Positions 24,736 through 35,640 of a stretch of DNA of 64,000 bases are shown here, piece after piece. Numbering within the stretch: position 1 is the stretch's first letter; each line of letters opens with the position of its first letter. A model generated the notes under the pieces. That model did not search any database. It saw only the letters and a program-made list of their open reading frames with translations, and was not told the origin of the DNA. Location: contig JAYKKI010000149.1 of assembly GCA_039881145.1 (NCBI GenBank), forward strand, positions 1,302,001 through 1,366,000, read 5' to 3'. The translations under genes were made by a program, and so were the position numbers. The stretch comes from Druceiella hillmani. Lineage: Eukaryota > Arthropoda > Insecta > Lepidoptera > Hepialidae.

Positions 24736-25360
24736 TAGGGTTCCGTAGCCAAATGCCAAAAACAGAATCCTTATAATTTCGTCCTTTCCGTCTCTTTGTC
24801 CGTCTGTCTCTCCACATATCACAACCCTTTTACTCGGAGACTATTCGCGCTATATAGATGAAATTTGGATGGCATGTATCTTTTATGAATCGCTATACAA
24901 TAAAGTGGAAGTATGAAAAAAATATGTGTTAAGGATGGCACTCTATACAGTTAGGGATGAAAAGAATCCAGTGCACATCGACGTATCAGATATCGTTATA
25001 TGGGTCTTAACAAATGATATAGAGGTTTTAAAATAACTTTTTTCAAGTTTATAATTGGTGAAATATGCGCTTTTAAAGTCTTAAAAATTATGTCTATCCC
25101 CCTAACTTTTCTAATGTGTGTAAAATTCTTAAAAAACATGAAATTAGTAGAACTTAAAATAAACTTTCAACAAAAATTAGTTTAATTAACATATGTTATG
25201 TGGTTTTCGAGAAATTGGAAATTTTCTGTATCGACTGCGGTAATAACTTTGTTTTTCACGATGTCGTTGAGAAATATAAACTTCTAAAGTTAATATTGTT
25301 TGGTATTAAGAACCCTTCATGCGACCCCCCCCGACTCGCGCTAAGGTGGTTTATTTTTTT
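24736..25360 (+). mobile_element. Near full-length lepidopteran non-autonomous repeat
   Basis: The head is AGGGTTCCGTAGCCAAATG, then AATCCTTATAATTTCGTCC and a TCCGTCTGTCTCTCC run. The body carries GATGAAATTTGGATGGCATG, ATATGGGTCTTAACAAATGA and TATCCCCCTAACTTTTCTAA. The tail is GAACCCTTCATGCGACCC, then GACTCGCGCTAAGGTGGTTT. The order and the GACTCGC...GG.GGTTT ending match an abundant moth and butterfly repeat as I remember it (tail GACTCGCACTTGGCCGG). It has no open frame, so it depends on other elements for movement. It is the clearest taxonomic marker in the window. Confidence 0.85.
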
Positions 25361-25744
25361 TACTATCTATATTAGCTCATGTCTTTAATCTTTTCATCCC
25401 ATACATGCCATATCCTTCTAATTACCTATAATTCTTATATTCTCTAATCTCTAATATATGTACTATAATCTTATTCTTCATTTTCGTTCTTCTCGTCATA
25501 TAGTTTTTTTTAGTTTATAACAGAGTAGATTATTATTATTAATTACAGTTTTTATTAATTGCATTTACAAAGTATTGGAATTATTCGCAATAAATATTTA
25601 TATACATGTTGGTTTTAGTGCCTGGAAGTCGTTGATATTAAAGTAATAAATTCACTGTGTATATGTGCACATTGAACATTTATTTACACGTAATAAACTT
25701 GTAACAGAGTGAATTTTGTGCACTGAATACATTTTTAAGAAGTT
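25361..25744. other. AT-rich noncoding DNA
   Basis: Nothing recognised. Confidence 0.5.
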
Positions 25745-25970
25745 ATTGATTTAGCTTATGGAATGATAATAGAAGCCATAAAACTATTTTTTACAATTTT
25801 TGCCTGTCAGTTTATGTGCTTATTTGTATGGATATCACGCAAAATTTATTGCGCGAATTTTAATAAAATTCGGTATGTCATAGTATACACCCAGGAGCTA
25901 CATATAAGAGAAAAAAACACAAAATGTTTTTTTCCTAATTACACCCGAACAAATTCCTAGGCAAAGCTTA
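25745..25970 (+). mobile_element. Paired interspersed repeat, copy 1
   Basis: Homologous by eye to 26561-26787 in the same orientation. Shared blocks are ATTGATTTAG, AATGATA..AGAA, a TTTTT-rich stretch then TTTTG.CTGTC/TTTTGTCTTCC, TTTGTGCTT, ATCA(C/T)GCAAAAT, GAATTTTAA/GGATTTTAA, ATAAGAGA and TCACCC/ACACCC near the end. The layout (fixed TTTTTTACAATTTTTGCCTGTC start and GCGCGAATTTTAA centre) resembles a lepidopteran repeat in which the middle reads 'CCGATTTTAA'. Confidence 0.65.
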
Positions 25971-26560
25971 TATTAGATAAAGAAATAAATATATGGGTAT
26001 ATATCGAAAACACTTTTAACAGAACTATGCGTGTCAAATCCATTATTTACTTTTATCTCCACTGATGGTTAACGGGATAATATTAATTTATACAACAGAT
26101 GGATATGAGTACACTTACTCTTATTGCTATGAGCGACTGATTATTCTGAGTAACCAATAAAAAATAGGTAAGTACGTTTTCTGAACAAGTTCACTATAAC
26201 CAATGTGAATTTTTCTCTATGTTGCTTTATTTAATTAAAGGAAGTTTTTTTATGCCGCAACATTTTGTTTTTGGTAGTTTTGAATACCGCTGCCTATATT
26301 ATAATGAAAATTCACTGCGTTGTGGAAAAGCAATATATTAATTTATCTACCATATAAATTTGCCTTTGAACTATGCAGTATTAGTTATAATTTTTTTTAC
26401 TTATTGGTCATTTTACAGCAAATATAAACAAAACAGCCAGCTTATATGGCCAACTTAAAAGCAAATACGAACGCAAAATAATTAATATTAAAAATAAATA
26501 AATTTTGAAAACAACAAAATTTGTACATATAATAAACATGGAAAAAATTTTAAAAGGGTG

Positions 26561-26787
26561 ATTGATTTAGTATATATAATGATAGCAGAAACCGGAAAAC
26601 CTTTTTTTAGAATTTTATTTTGTCTTCCTCTTTGTAATTTTGTGCTTCAATCATGCAAAATATATTGGACGGATTTTAAGGCAATTTTGTATAGTAATAG
26701 TTCATAACTAAGAGCAACATAAGAGAGAAAAGAAAAATGTTTTGTTATTCCGAATTTCACCCAAGTGAAACCATGGGAGGCAACTAG
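26561..26787 (+). mobile_element. Paired interspersed repeat, copy 2
   Basis: Same blocks in the same order as the copy 816 bp upstream. This copy ends with GGGAGGCAACTAG, similar to the 'GGCAAAAGCTAGT' ends that I associate with lepidopteran repeats. Heavy divergence between the two copies implies old insertions or an old segmental duplication. Confidence 0.65.
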
Positions 26788-27064
26788 AAATTTATAAAAC
26801 GACTTGAAATGTTATGTCTCAAAATTGACATAATATTCCATTTAAAATGTGCCACATATTTGAAAACCTTTTTTTAATCAAATTATTATTGGCAGAAAAT
26901 CTTTTTGTCACACCTTATTTTTGTGTGTACTATTTTATGTAAAGAAAGTATACCCGTCTTACACTTTCTTTATATTAACTTTTGCCAACTTTTACATGTT
27001 TTTTTTTCGACAAATAAAAGAAAAATCAGTGGCAATATTTGTCATCAACAATTTATATGTGTAT

Positions 27065-27145
<81 letters not shown>
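27065..27145. repeat. Compound (AC)n(AT)n microsatellite
   Basis: About nine AC units run directly into about thirty AT units. Short apparent ORFs across it encode only alternating I/Y or H/T and are meaningless. Confidence 0.97.
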
Positions 27146-27146
<1 letters not shown>

Positions 27147-27219
27147 GTCATTGTAAAGAAAACTCAATTTACTTGCGTTGCCTATTGCGCTATTGATGTA
27201 TCTATCTATATTCGCCAAT

Positions 27220-27440
27220 GATATTTACATTTCATCTTAGACTTATTGAATCTAATCTTCTTTGTACGGATTGACAGAAATCGCGAACGAAAATCAAAAC
27301 GCAGTGTGAAGTATCGCACAACCGTTAGTAGCAGTCATTGGATTATTGTCCTGTGACAAGTTAAGCAACGACGAACGCAATTGGAACTTGAATAGTGACC
27401 GCATGTACTTTCGTCCGTACGGTCGACTTAAGTTGTTGAG
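27220..27440. other. GC-richer unclassified segment
   Basis: CpG-containing sequence such as CTTTCGTCCGTACGGTCGAC near 27408. Both strands are open for some distance (27294-27566 minus, 27501-27803 plus) without recognisable products. Confidence 0.35.
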
Positions 27441-28190
27441 TGGGGTTTGATTCGATTGTTTAAAACTAAGCTCCTTTGAGATTCGAAATTTCAAGTTGGT
27501 TTGAATCAGGCACGATTTAAATTCCTTTATTTTGGTTGGTCTCATCTGTTTCGGATTTGGATTCATTTACATTGGAATTCAATTTTAATCGAATCGGTTT
27601 TATTCATTTTCAACTGGAAACATTTGCGTATAGGTTTGGTTAGTTTCGGTGAAATTGTATTTCAACCCCTTGCATTTAACTTAAGTCAGGTTACGTTAAA
27701 TTTATTTCGAAATAGCTTGGTGGGCTTTTATTTGCGTCTGGTTGAATTCGTTGATATTGTATTCGTGTTACATTACGTTTTTTATTGTTTGCATTTGGAT
27801 TAGGTCAGATTAGGTTTTATGGAATTTAATTAAATTTGGTTTGATTATATTTATTTACCATTGGTGGGTTGGTATTTGTGTTAGTTTCGAGCCGTTAAAT
27901 TAAATTGACCTTGTTTGTTATATCAGGATACGATATTATTGGATTTATATTAGATTAGGTTAAGTCAAGTTTTACATTGCTCGTAGTATTGGGATACGAT
28001 TTTGTCTATTTAGGTTAGTTTAAGTTAAATTACGATTTCAATTAGCTTATTTGTTTTGATAATTTAAGTTTGGTCGGTTTTAATTAAATCTGATATGATT
28101 ATTTGGTTAAATCTGTATATCGATTACATCAGATTCAATTCATGTTCCATTTAAATAAAGTTAATTAGGTTCCATTCAAATAAGCACAAC
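27441..28190 (+). repeat. G/T-skewed tract with recurring TTAGG-like motifs
   Basis: Over about 750 bp the plus strand has many more G than C outside its A/T background. It is studded with GATTAGGT, TTAGGTTAG and TTTGGTTAG (for example 27799-27816, 27950-27966, 28009-28023, 28161-28171). GGATACGAT recurs at 27927 and 27992 with similar following sequence, hinting at a degenerate tandem array. The insect telomere unit is TTAGG, so an old interstitial telomere-like array is one reading. A decayed minisatellite is another. Confidence 0.4.
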
Positions 28191-28242
28191 TGAGGCCGTA
28201 ATTGAATTCATTCTCAACTAACCAGTCGACTAAAGCGTCGAA

Positions 28243-28422
28243 CAATTTATTTCGACGGTTACCCGGAAATTAAGATTTTATGCATTTTGATCAAAAATAT
28301 AAATCATAAACCAAGAAAAAAGTATATATATGTTGAATGTATCCTTTTTTCTTGGTGTATGATTTATAATTTTGATCACAAATATAAAATTTGAATTTCC
28401 GTGTAAACATCGAAATAAATTG
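28243..28422. repeat. Foldback element, about 85-bp arms
   Basis: Left arm starts CAATTTATTTCGACGGTTAC, and the right arm ends with its near complement (reading CAATTTATTTCGATGTTTAC on the minus strand). Inner ends are CCAAGAAAAAAG...CTTTTTTCTTGG around a short AT-rich loop near 28330-28337. GGAAATT and TTTTGATCA blocks are conserved in both arms. MITE-like, no coding capacity. Confidence 0.85.
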
Positions 28423-29157
28423 TTTTTCAAATTTGCCCTATTTCTGCCAGGTCACAGTAATAGAGTAAACTTGAAAATTGTTATTTAACCTGATTGTTAT
28501 TTATTTATAAAAGATGATATTGAAACCAAACTTACACAAGTTTAGTATTAAAAAAAATTATTACGCTGAACGTACTCTTTTTTCCTATAGTTTCTATGAG
28601 AACATCATTTTTGAAATTGTTTTCCCGAGTTTTGCCATTGACAAAGTGAGAATATGTTTATAGGTCTTGCAATCTTCGAAACTTTAAAGAAATATGAAGT
28701 GTATATATGTAGTCCAAAATTATTGGCAGCTAAGTTTGTTAATCTTAAATGAAGAAAAGATGGATTATGTATTTTCTTGAAAGTATTCAAGAAGAGGTGA
28801 TATAATACAAATAACGTTAATTACAAATACCAATCTCGTTGCGATAGGATCTCTAATTTGAACTATACGCATGTACTTCGAAGTTAAAAAATTAGTGAAT
28901 TCATAAAAAAATTGAATGCGTTCCAATTTACGTAATAAATATTTATTATATATACCATTTCCATAAAAAAAGTTGGAAATAACGTAAGTAAAGAGGAGTT
29001 TTAGGTTTTCTAGTTGGGGAAAATATTATAGTCTATGTTAATTAATCTAACTTTAGAAATGAATTTATAGTTGACTATTAATGAGGGAGTTTACTATGTT
29101 TTTCGTCAACTGATCAGTTAGAAATTTACATCCATAGATAATTCTGATCGGATATTA

Positions 29158-29159
<2 letters not shown>
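28423..29159. other. AT-rich noncoding DNA
   Basis: No gene or repeat recognised. Confidence 0.5.

Positions 29160-29206
<47 letters not shown>
29160..29206. repeat. (AT)n microsatellite
   Basis: Pure TA repeat of about 23 units. Confidence 0.97.
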
Positions 29207-29211
<5 letters not shown>

Positions 29212-32200
29212 TTTGTGATTACAAAATTATAAATAACTTCGCTCGAATTATGTTTGTCCGAAGCAGAGACAGTTTTTTAAAAGTATGCTTCTATTTATTC
29301 AACAATATACCACATTACAGCTAATCAGTACGTTGGATAACTTGAAAATAATCTTTAATCAATTGTCGAACCTTCTTATTTTAACGACAATTAACTTCAT
29401 AATTTAAAATATGAAATATGAACAAAGCTAAGTAAATAGATAAAAAGAACAGTAATCTACGGACAAAGGGAAATTATGGTCAATAGATGAATAAAGCCGA
29501 GTCACGGTGGGGGGCGGGTATTTTATTTACTTAGTTAGGATGTTTGGGTTCGTGAAGATTTGGTAGCCGCTGATACCAATGTTTATACTAACTAGAAAGC
29601 TAATCTTGCGGTTAGAATACTGGGAATGCAAGTTGTACAGTCAGCGGTTCTCTTTGGCACAACACACTTGTTCGTCCGTCTATCACAGCAGTTCTGGAAA
29701 ACCGTTCCACGCCAAAACTTGTAATTTTGGCATAGCTAGCATTTTAGAGGAGCAAGCAAAGAAGTCATTTTTTAAAATTCCTTCTGTGATATTGAGTTGT
29801 TAGGATACGAAAATTATTTTTTTCAGTATTGTATGTAACATGTTAGCTATGATTTTGCTGAAAATTTCCATACATAGGAATTCTATCTTCGAAAACGTTA
29901 ATAACTTTATAAGAAGTTTATCTAAATTTTAACAGAAAATTATAACGACAAATTGAAATTTCGGAATTTTAGAGCGATCCGATTCAAATTTTCCACATGT
30001 GTATTAACTTTGATTTTCTGGTATTTGACAAATTTTACACCGTAATTCGACTCTACTTCAAACAAATAACAAATTTCAAGTTACACACAAAAGACGCCTA
30101 AATGACTTAAAATCGAATTATTATCGCCGAGAACAATAATATGTTTACTGAACTCGTAGATAATTTTATGTACTTAATACAAAACCACATTTCAGTTAAC
30201 GAAAAAATAAACATATCGATACGGTTTGAGCTAGGATCTGTTTCTGGAACAGGCTTTACATTAATTAACTAAATCATGTTGAAATAATGTTGAAATTAAG
30301 TGATGCTATTAAAAATTATGTTAACCTGAAATGTAGGGACCTGTTAATGTGACAAGGTTACGGAAAGAGCAACACAAAGTTGCTAGAATCAAATTTGTTT
30401 CGCAGTGAACACATTCATGTGTCATTTTAACAAAAAACTAGTGCGGAAATCGATGCTGAAATAATTTGGCTGTAAATTTATCCGTTAACATTTTTCGTTA
30501 ATGAAATACTTAACTGGAAAAGTTTAATAGCTGCAAAAACAGGCAGTCAGCTAAGAATCTTGACAACATTTGAAAACTAAAGTTATTCTGAAGACACTGC
30601 ATCGATCATTCATTGATAGAATAAAATGTGAAAGGGGATACAAATAAGAAGCCGGAGGGTGAATGAGGAGATTTCGGAATATATTAAAAATATTTAATGA
30701 TGACCTTAAATATTCCGGTAATTTATAGAGAAAGCTGACATAAATGATCATTTTATCGCTAGAAAACGAAAGCTAGGTGGGCAAACGATATGACTTAGAA
30801 GTTAAGAGGTAATTAGTATTTATTTTCCAAAGTACTAATAGATCCGAATAAATTTTAATTAATTTAATGGAATATCTATTATCTTTAAATTATACTAGAA
30901 ACCAATAAATTTTTATTCTTGACTTCCCAAAAGTGGTTTCTTTTTTAGAAATTTTCACTTCAGTTGTATTTCGAATCCTAAAAAAAATGATGTCAATTGG
31001 AAAGTATGTATGTGTTTACATGTGTGCTAGTAATAAAACTAATAGATTTATGTTAAAGTCAATATCTAATTACCTAACAAAATATCTGTAAGTGTTTTAT
31101 TTTTACCCAGTATTCCCATTATTAATAATCTTGCTCAAATAGGGTACGTTATTATTTTGTTACGAAGTTATAACGAGATACCGATATTGTTTTTCCACGG
31201 TACACAAGAGAATACACACAAGGAAGTTTTTGAAGTTCGCCTTACCATTTATTATAGACGTTTTTTTTGTAATCAATTTATTGGACATGATGTATCATAA
31301 GTTCTGTTCCGTTTGAGAGAAGAACCTGGTGATTATTATATTATTTCTAGGTGCTTTTTCCTCGTTCGTCCGGTCACAATTTAAAAAGGAGTACGTAGAT
31401 CTTTAATTGATGTTACCATACCAAAACTATATTGGCTATAAGGCTATTAACATGTACAATAAATTTAATTTATTTTTTAATACCTAACATTTCAGTACTG
31501 TGTAACATAATGTCAGTCCATCTTTGGATCACATAACTAACTGGGTAATGTATGGGTGTCTTGATAATTTTAATTTTATATGAGACACGCTTTTAATTTC
31601 ATTGTTTTAAATTTTATATTAATAACCAATTACTTTACTGTATCATTTTTTTGTAGTAATACTTTAATTTGATTATACTACATTTTACCCCGCTATTACA
31701 TTCACGTTCAATTATATTCACTTCTTTCTTTCTCACCTGAATAATTTCCTCAATATGATTCCTTTACCTCTTTGATATATTTAAAATTAGGATGTTTAAA
31801 TCGCCCAAGACTACACATTATTAGTTATCATCGGGGTTAATAAAAAGGAAATCTCTAACTCTACGGTGAGTTTTATTAGCCAAATATAAATGTTGATATT
31901 AATGTAAATTGTACAAAAGCATTTTCTTTGTAAATGAAAATTAATTTTCGCTTTGGATTTTCTTAATTGTTTACAGTTATTATTGATTCCGTTATTCAAA
32001 TGTAAATATCATAACGTTTGACAAGATATGTGTTAAACGTTACTAAAGTATATTGCATTTGTGTACTTATGATTCACACATACATTAAACAATAAAGAAC
32101 AGTTTTCAAGTTCTGGAAATAGCACATTAGGAGACCGGGGATTGATATATTTTCAACTTTTTGGGAGGCCCTTTCACAAATTTAATTTCATTAAATTGTT

Positions 32201-32327
32201 AATATAATTAAAACCGCTAGTAATTATTTATGAAAATATTTATTTATTGAATACGTATGGTATTTATTTGTTGAAACTACATAATTTTGTGATACAAAAT
32301 CAACTTTAAAATGAGCACTCCACGAGA
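29207..32327. other. AT-rich noncoding block with repeat traces
   Basis: No gene. Between about 29490 and 29810 the sequence is GC-richer (GGTGGGGGGCGGG near 29507) and includes CTTGTTCGTCCGTCTATCAC, a phrase like those in the lepidopteran repeats, so it is probably an old insertion. Around 29960-30010, GAGCGATCCGATTCAAATTTT is also repeat-like. The rest is featureless. Confidence 0.45.
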
Positions 32328-32515
32328 TTTGAAAGTACTTTCACATATAAAGTTTGGAGGCACATGATTTTGTTCATAAGTCTCAATTCCTTTGAAAGTA
32401 CTTTCACATATAAAGTTTGGAGGCACATGATTTTGTTCATAAGTCTCAATTCCTTTGAAAGTACTTTCACATATAAAGTTTGGCACAACATGATTTTGTT
32501 CATAACACTCAATTT
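32328..32515. repeat. 63-bp minisatellite, three copies
   Basis: Units start at 32328, 32391 and 32454 with TTTGAAAGTACTTTCACATA. The first two copies are identical and the third diverges after AAAGTTTGG. The unit length is a multiple of three, so minus-strand frames stay open and give a 21-residue repeated peptide (starting YEQNHVPPNF). This follows from the unit length and is not evidence of a gene. The near identity indicates recent slippage or unequal exchange. Confidence 0.95.
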
Positions 32516-34297
32516 CGAAAATACCCACACAATACAGTGAGTGTATGTTCATTATTCAGATCCCTGCAAAGGTAATACGATTATCCATTCTTAAAATTTT
32601 CGTTTTTCAATGAAAATTTTTATTTTCATGAAAAAAATGTAAATTGAACCTTTACGTACCTAAAATAGTTACTCACATAGTATGGTTTGACTCACGTTAA
32701 TATCAGCGTAGAAAATACTGTTTTCTATTTCCAGATTCCACGACCATACTTTGATAAAAATCCAAGCGTACAGATTTAATATTTCATCTCATATAACACA
32801 AACAGTAATGGTGTACAAACGTAGTTAAAATTAACCCCCCTTTTTGACAAATCGGTGCATACACGTAATTAATTAGTAACGCCCATACTCGTCGAATCGA
32901 TATGCTACTTCCTTTTGAAATCTTTTAAATAAATATTATTCTTTCACAAAAAAGATATTGATAGTGCATTACAAATTCATTGATTATATATAAATTTCTG
33001 AAATAATAAAGAAACGTCATTTTAGCATGTTTCTGCAAAATAGGATGTACCTAAATATTCTTGTGCGTATTCCCTGTGTATAGTATGAATACATTTAGGA
33101 GACAAAATAATTGTTCGACAATTTTTCTTCATTAATTTATATATTAATACCTGAATAGACAATTTTGGACCCCTTTTTAAGCTTATATTGAACACACCGA
33201 GGGATGTAAGATTTGGTATAGTTAACGTTTATATGGAGACGGGGTGAAGAATGTTAAAATTTATATATCATATGTGTTATAAATACATTAAATTATATAT
33301 TACAAATATAATAAAATATTTATTGTTTACGTTTAACGATAAAAGACTCATAGTTTATATTCATACTGTCAATATCAAATACAGAATAGTCTAGAGATAG
33401 ATTATTTTACCAAAGAACCTCAATAACGTTCACTCTTAAAAATTTAACGAATTACAGTTGAATTGCACCCACTGAGCGGCTACTAATAATTATAGTCAGG
33501 AATTAGAAACAAAATTATGCCTTTAAATATAATTATTCTACTATGAAGCAGTCACTAACTAACAAAACCTTTTTTTTTCAGTTTACACAACTTTAAGATT
33601 ACGTTTACTTGGTTCATCAGAAGAAAACAAAATTAAATAAAATTTTATATAGTAGTGGTAACAATATCAATGAGAAAGAACGAGCGTAAATATAGAATGA
33701 ATAGAATAAGAAATATAGACGTAAAAGAAATAAACGAAGGCGTAAAATAGGTGGAGGCGTGAACGTTATTGTTAACTGATGATGCTATTCTGAAAATAAG
33801 AATAGTCTCTAGAGGTCATGTATAGGAAACTACACATTTACTTTTGGAATAATATTGATGACAGTAACAAATAAAACATGAACCTACGTATGTTTGATAT
33901 ACGTCAAAAGATAAAAATAAAACTTTTCGTGTTAAATACGTAACTCAATGTCTATTATATTTTACTCCCTACAGTTTTTGAATGCACGACCTTTTGCTAT
34001 GACGTACGACCTTTCACTGTAATGTGTTCTATTTCTTTTTTATTTTCAACTCTAGATAACCTAACACTTTTTTACTACCTTTGTTCCTTTTATAGCTTCC
34101 TATGCTAACCATATTTATTTCCTTTCTTCTTTTCTTCCTCGTTTCATTTAGGCATATTTACCATCGTGTTAGAAATTTCACTTCAAAAATTAAAAGACGG
34201 TAAGTGAATATTTAAAAGGCAAAGTAGGAAAGTGTATATTTATTTAACATTATGGGGAAAAAATAATGGCTTAAACAACAAATAAATCACTCTTACT
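32516..34297. other. AT-rich noncoding block
   Basis: No gene or organised repeat recognised. A purine-rich stretch lies at 33660-33790. Confidence 0.5.
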
Positions 34298-34440
34298 AAA
34301 TATTGCACTAAAAAGCAAAAAATAATTATCAAACCGAAAAAGTGAGTAAACAGTTTTCTCTGTTTACTCACTTTTTCGGTTTATTGTCGTCTTTATTGTC
34401 CCATCTGTCAATAACTTTTTTGCGTTTTAGTGCAGTATTT
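34298..34440. repeat. Nested inverted repeat with perfect 23-bp stem
   Basis: The core is a perfect stem of 23 bp, AAACCGAAAAAGTGAGTAAA(CAG) at 34331-34353 against 34360-34382, with a 6-nt loop (TTTTCT). It sits inside a weaker outer inverted repeat (TATTGCACTAAAA near 34301 against TTTTAGTGCAGTA near 34426). The right side carries about 27 nt of unmatched spacer between the inner and outer arms. Confidence 0.85.
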
Positions 34441-34499
34441 TGTGAAAGCATGTTGTTTTTTTTTTCAAAATTTTATAAACTAATAATTAATTTTTAGTT

Positions 34500-34960
34500 T
34501 CTTAGTATTTCATTTTTGTTTTAAAGCCGTAATTTTTTAATTTCATGAAATTATTATTCCGTCGGTTCTTGATACGTGTGAACAATTTTAAATAATTCGG
34601 GTGCGTGGAAGTAGAAGAAAACGTGACTAAATGATTTCTTTATTTTTTGTTTCAAACTTAACATTTTTGTTATTTCATAGAATTATTGCATTTTCATCAA
34701 TTTGTGATATGTGTGCAAAATTTTAAATAAATCGGATATCTTGGAGTGAGTTAAAATCTAATTCAGAAAATCCTTCCTTTTTTAGTATGTTATTTGTTTT
34801 AATTTTAAACAAAATATTTTGTTGTTTTTATGAAATTATTACATTGTCACCAGAACTATAGATAGCTGCCAAGTTTCATGATGATACAACAATCAGAAAT
34901 GTTTGAAATTTAGTTATGCAAATTCCATTACCAAATTACATACAAGCATACAAGTCCTAA
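34500..34960 (+). mobile_element. Tandem modules of a lepidopteran-type repeat
   Basis: Three diverged modules recur at about 140-bp spacing: TTTCATGAAATTATTATTCC (34540), TTTCATAGAATTATTGCATT (34674) and TTTTATGAAATTATTACATT (34826). The first two are followed by GATA.GTGTG.A.AATTTTAAATAA.TCGG. The phrase 'tgcaaaatttcaaat..atcgga' is familiar from moth repeat families. No coding frame is visible. Confidence 0.55.
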
Positions 34961-35379
34961 TGATGGCATGTTGAAACAGCGCACATCATAATGAAAATGC
35001 TAAGTCATTCAATCGTACGGAAAATGCAAAGTCATTCGGATATATAAGTATTCGACTCGATACAAGAAGAATGAAAGAAATAAAATGAAATATTTATACA
35101 TTACCAAAATTACATTAAAATATAATACATTGCTTCAAATCAGGTTACAGTTGAACGTTGAAATTGAGATAAATAATGATTTAATCAGTAAATAGAAAAA
35201 ATTACATTGTGTTAATCGTCAAAAATAATGGAACACAGATAATAATAACAACTAGAAATAATAACAAACACAATCTAAAATTTTAAAAAACCCACAAGAT
35301 TTTATTTGTAACGATAAGTGAAAAGGGTAGGAAAATATATTCAAAAATAATGTAAACAGTTTGGCACTTGCTGCTTATC

Positions 35380-35440
35380 AAGCAATCCATTGCACGGATA
35401 CTGTACTTTGTTCGTATAGTATCTGTTCAATGGATTGCTT
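35380..35440. repeat. 27-bp stem hairpin (pre-miRNA-sized)
   Basis: AAGCAATCCATTGCACGGAT plus ACTGTAC (35380-35406) pairs with 35414-35440 across the 7-nt loop TTTGTTC, with three non-complementary positions. The stem is fairly balanced in composition, unlike the surrounding AT-rich DNA. Size (61 nt) and mismatch level are compatible with a microRNA precursor, but a remnant palindrome is equally possible. Confidence 0.8.
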
Positions 35441-35489
35441 GCATTGCGATAACGAGCTATAGAATACGTTGAGAGAGATGAATATTTAG

Positions 35490-35640
35490 TCGCAATTATC
35501 ACAAAGTGCGTGCAGTGACGCGTGGGCGCGTTGCACCGATGGCCGGTGGCCATTGTTGCAAATTGCATTTAATTGCGGGTCGTTCTCCCGGGCACACAGA
35601 ACTGCAACTGGCTTACTATGTTCATACATATATTATAAAG
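35490..35640. other. CpG- and GC-rich patch
   Basis: Dense CpG and GC in AT-rich surroundings (GACGCGTGGGCGCGTTGCAC near 35517, and the short palindrome ATGGCCGGTGGCCAT at 35539). Short frames on both strands cross it without recognisable products. A candidate promoter, enhancer or old GC-rich insertion. Confidence 0.35.

Noticed and set aside
26905..27221. Overlapping frames with I/Y and H/T repeats
   Set aside because: They are translations of an (AC)n(AT)n tract and have no coding meaning; the same applies to frames at 37 kb, 45.6 kb, 48.1 kb and 55.2 kb.
27441..28190. True telomeric array
   Set aside because: TTAGG units are scattered and degenerate, not head-to-tail; only an interstitial relic or chance skew is tenable.
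32328..32515. CRISPR array
   Set aside because: Units are contiguous without unique spacers, and the DNA is eukaryotic.
32277..32552. Repeat-protein gene on the minus strand (21-residue repeats)
   Set aside because: The open frame is explained by a 63-bp tandem unit; it has no flanking coding signal.
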